DNA of 64,000 nt from Nemertoderma westbladi (taxonomy: Eukaryota; Xenacoelomorpha; Nemertodermatida; Nemertodermatidae): positions 1 to 64,000 of the forward strand of contig JAUCBJ010007985.1 in assembly GCA_032718475.1 (NCBI GenBank), given 5' to 3'. Under the pieces are notes generated by a model. The model made no database searches. It saw only the letters and a program-made list of their open reading frames with translations, and was not told the origin of the DNA. A program made the position numbers and the translations under genes. Of this stretch, positions 63,952 to 64,000 are shown piece after piece (the stretch's first letter is position 1; the number at the start of each line of letters is the position of its first letter).

Positions 63952-64000
63952 CCAACAAAGCCATTGGTGAATCTGAGGCAAGTCACTAGACTAGCCTCAG

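Overview
Eukaryotic, almost certainly metazoan, DNA. The evidence is three BEL/Pao-type LTR retrotransposons (a family known from animals), two non-LTR retrotransposon remnants, a candidate host exon with a splice acceptor, and a long minisatellite. I cannot name the species; the element mix fits an invertebrate. No prokaryotic gene organisation is present.

Layout. Positions 1-10796 are a 21-bp minisatellite that resumes at 60344 and ends near 61753. Everything between is one retrotransposon insertion containing further insertions. The outer element, here BEL-A (10797-60343, minus strand), has 542-bp LTRs and a 5-bp target duplication ATAAC. BEL-B (19935-54999, minus strand) is inserted in the gag-pol of BEL-A, with 1217-bp LTRs and duplication TCGCC. 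BEL-C (23784-40015, plus strand) is inserted in the third ORF of BEL-B, with 2271-bp LTRs and duplication AAGGA. A truncated LINE (about 15012-17323) also interrupts the BEL-A integrase. LTR pairs differ at about 5/542, 5/1217 and 5/2271 bases (hand-counted substitutions), so apparent age follows the nesting order. Right of the array, 61754-64000 holds a candidate PAN/apple-like exon, a decayed reverse transcriptase and an unassigned ORF.

How the genes work together. Each BEL element encodes Gag (capsid-like region plus zinc knuckles), an aspartic protease, reverse transcriptase/RNase H and a DDE integrase. BEL-A and BEL-B also carry, in the envelope position, a third ORF with three zinc-knuckle-like Cys/His motifs and no visible membrane segment. 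With insertions removed they measure about 12.2, 18.8 and 16.2 kb, large for BEL/Pao.

Most notable signal. None of the three elements has a TGG-type tRNA primer-binding site after its 5' LTR. Instead, the first 9 (BEL-A), 12 (BEL-B) or 10 (BEL-C) bases after the LTR are exactly complementary to a segment inside the same LTR. Pairing starts at the first base past the LTR, the geometry needed for a self-primed element (known for Tf1/sushi Ty3-like elements). This is an inference from sequence and has not been tested. Each element also carries its own family of short palindromes. The BEL-C family shows a compensatory base-pair change and lies in both coding and non-coding DNA.
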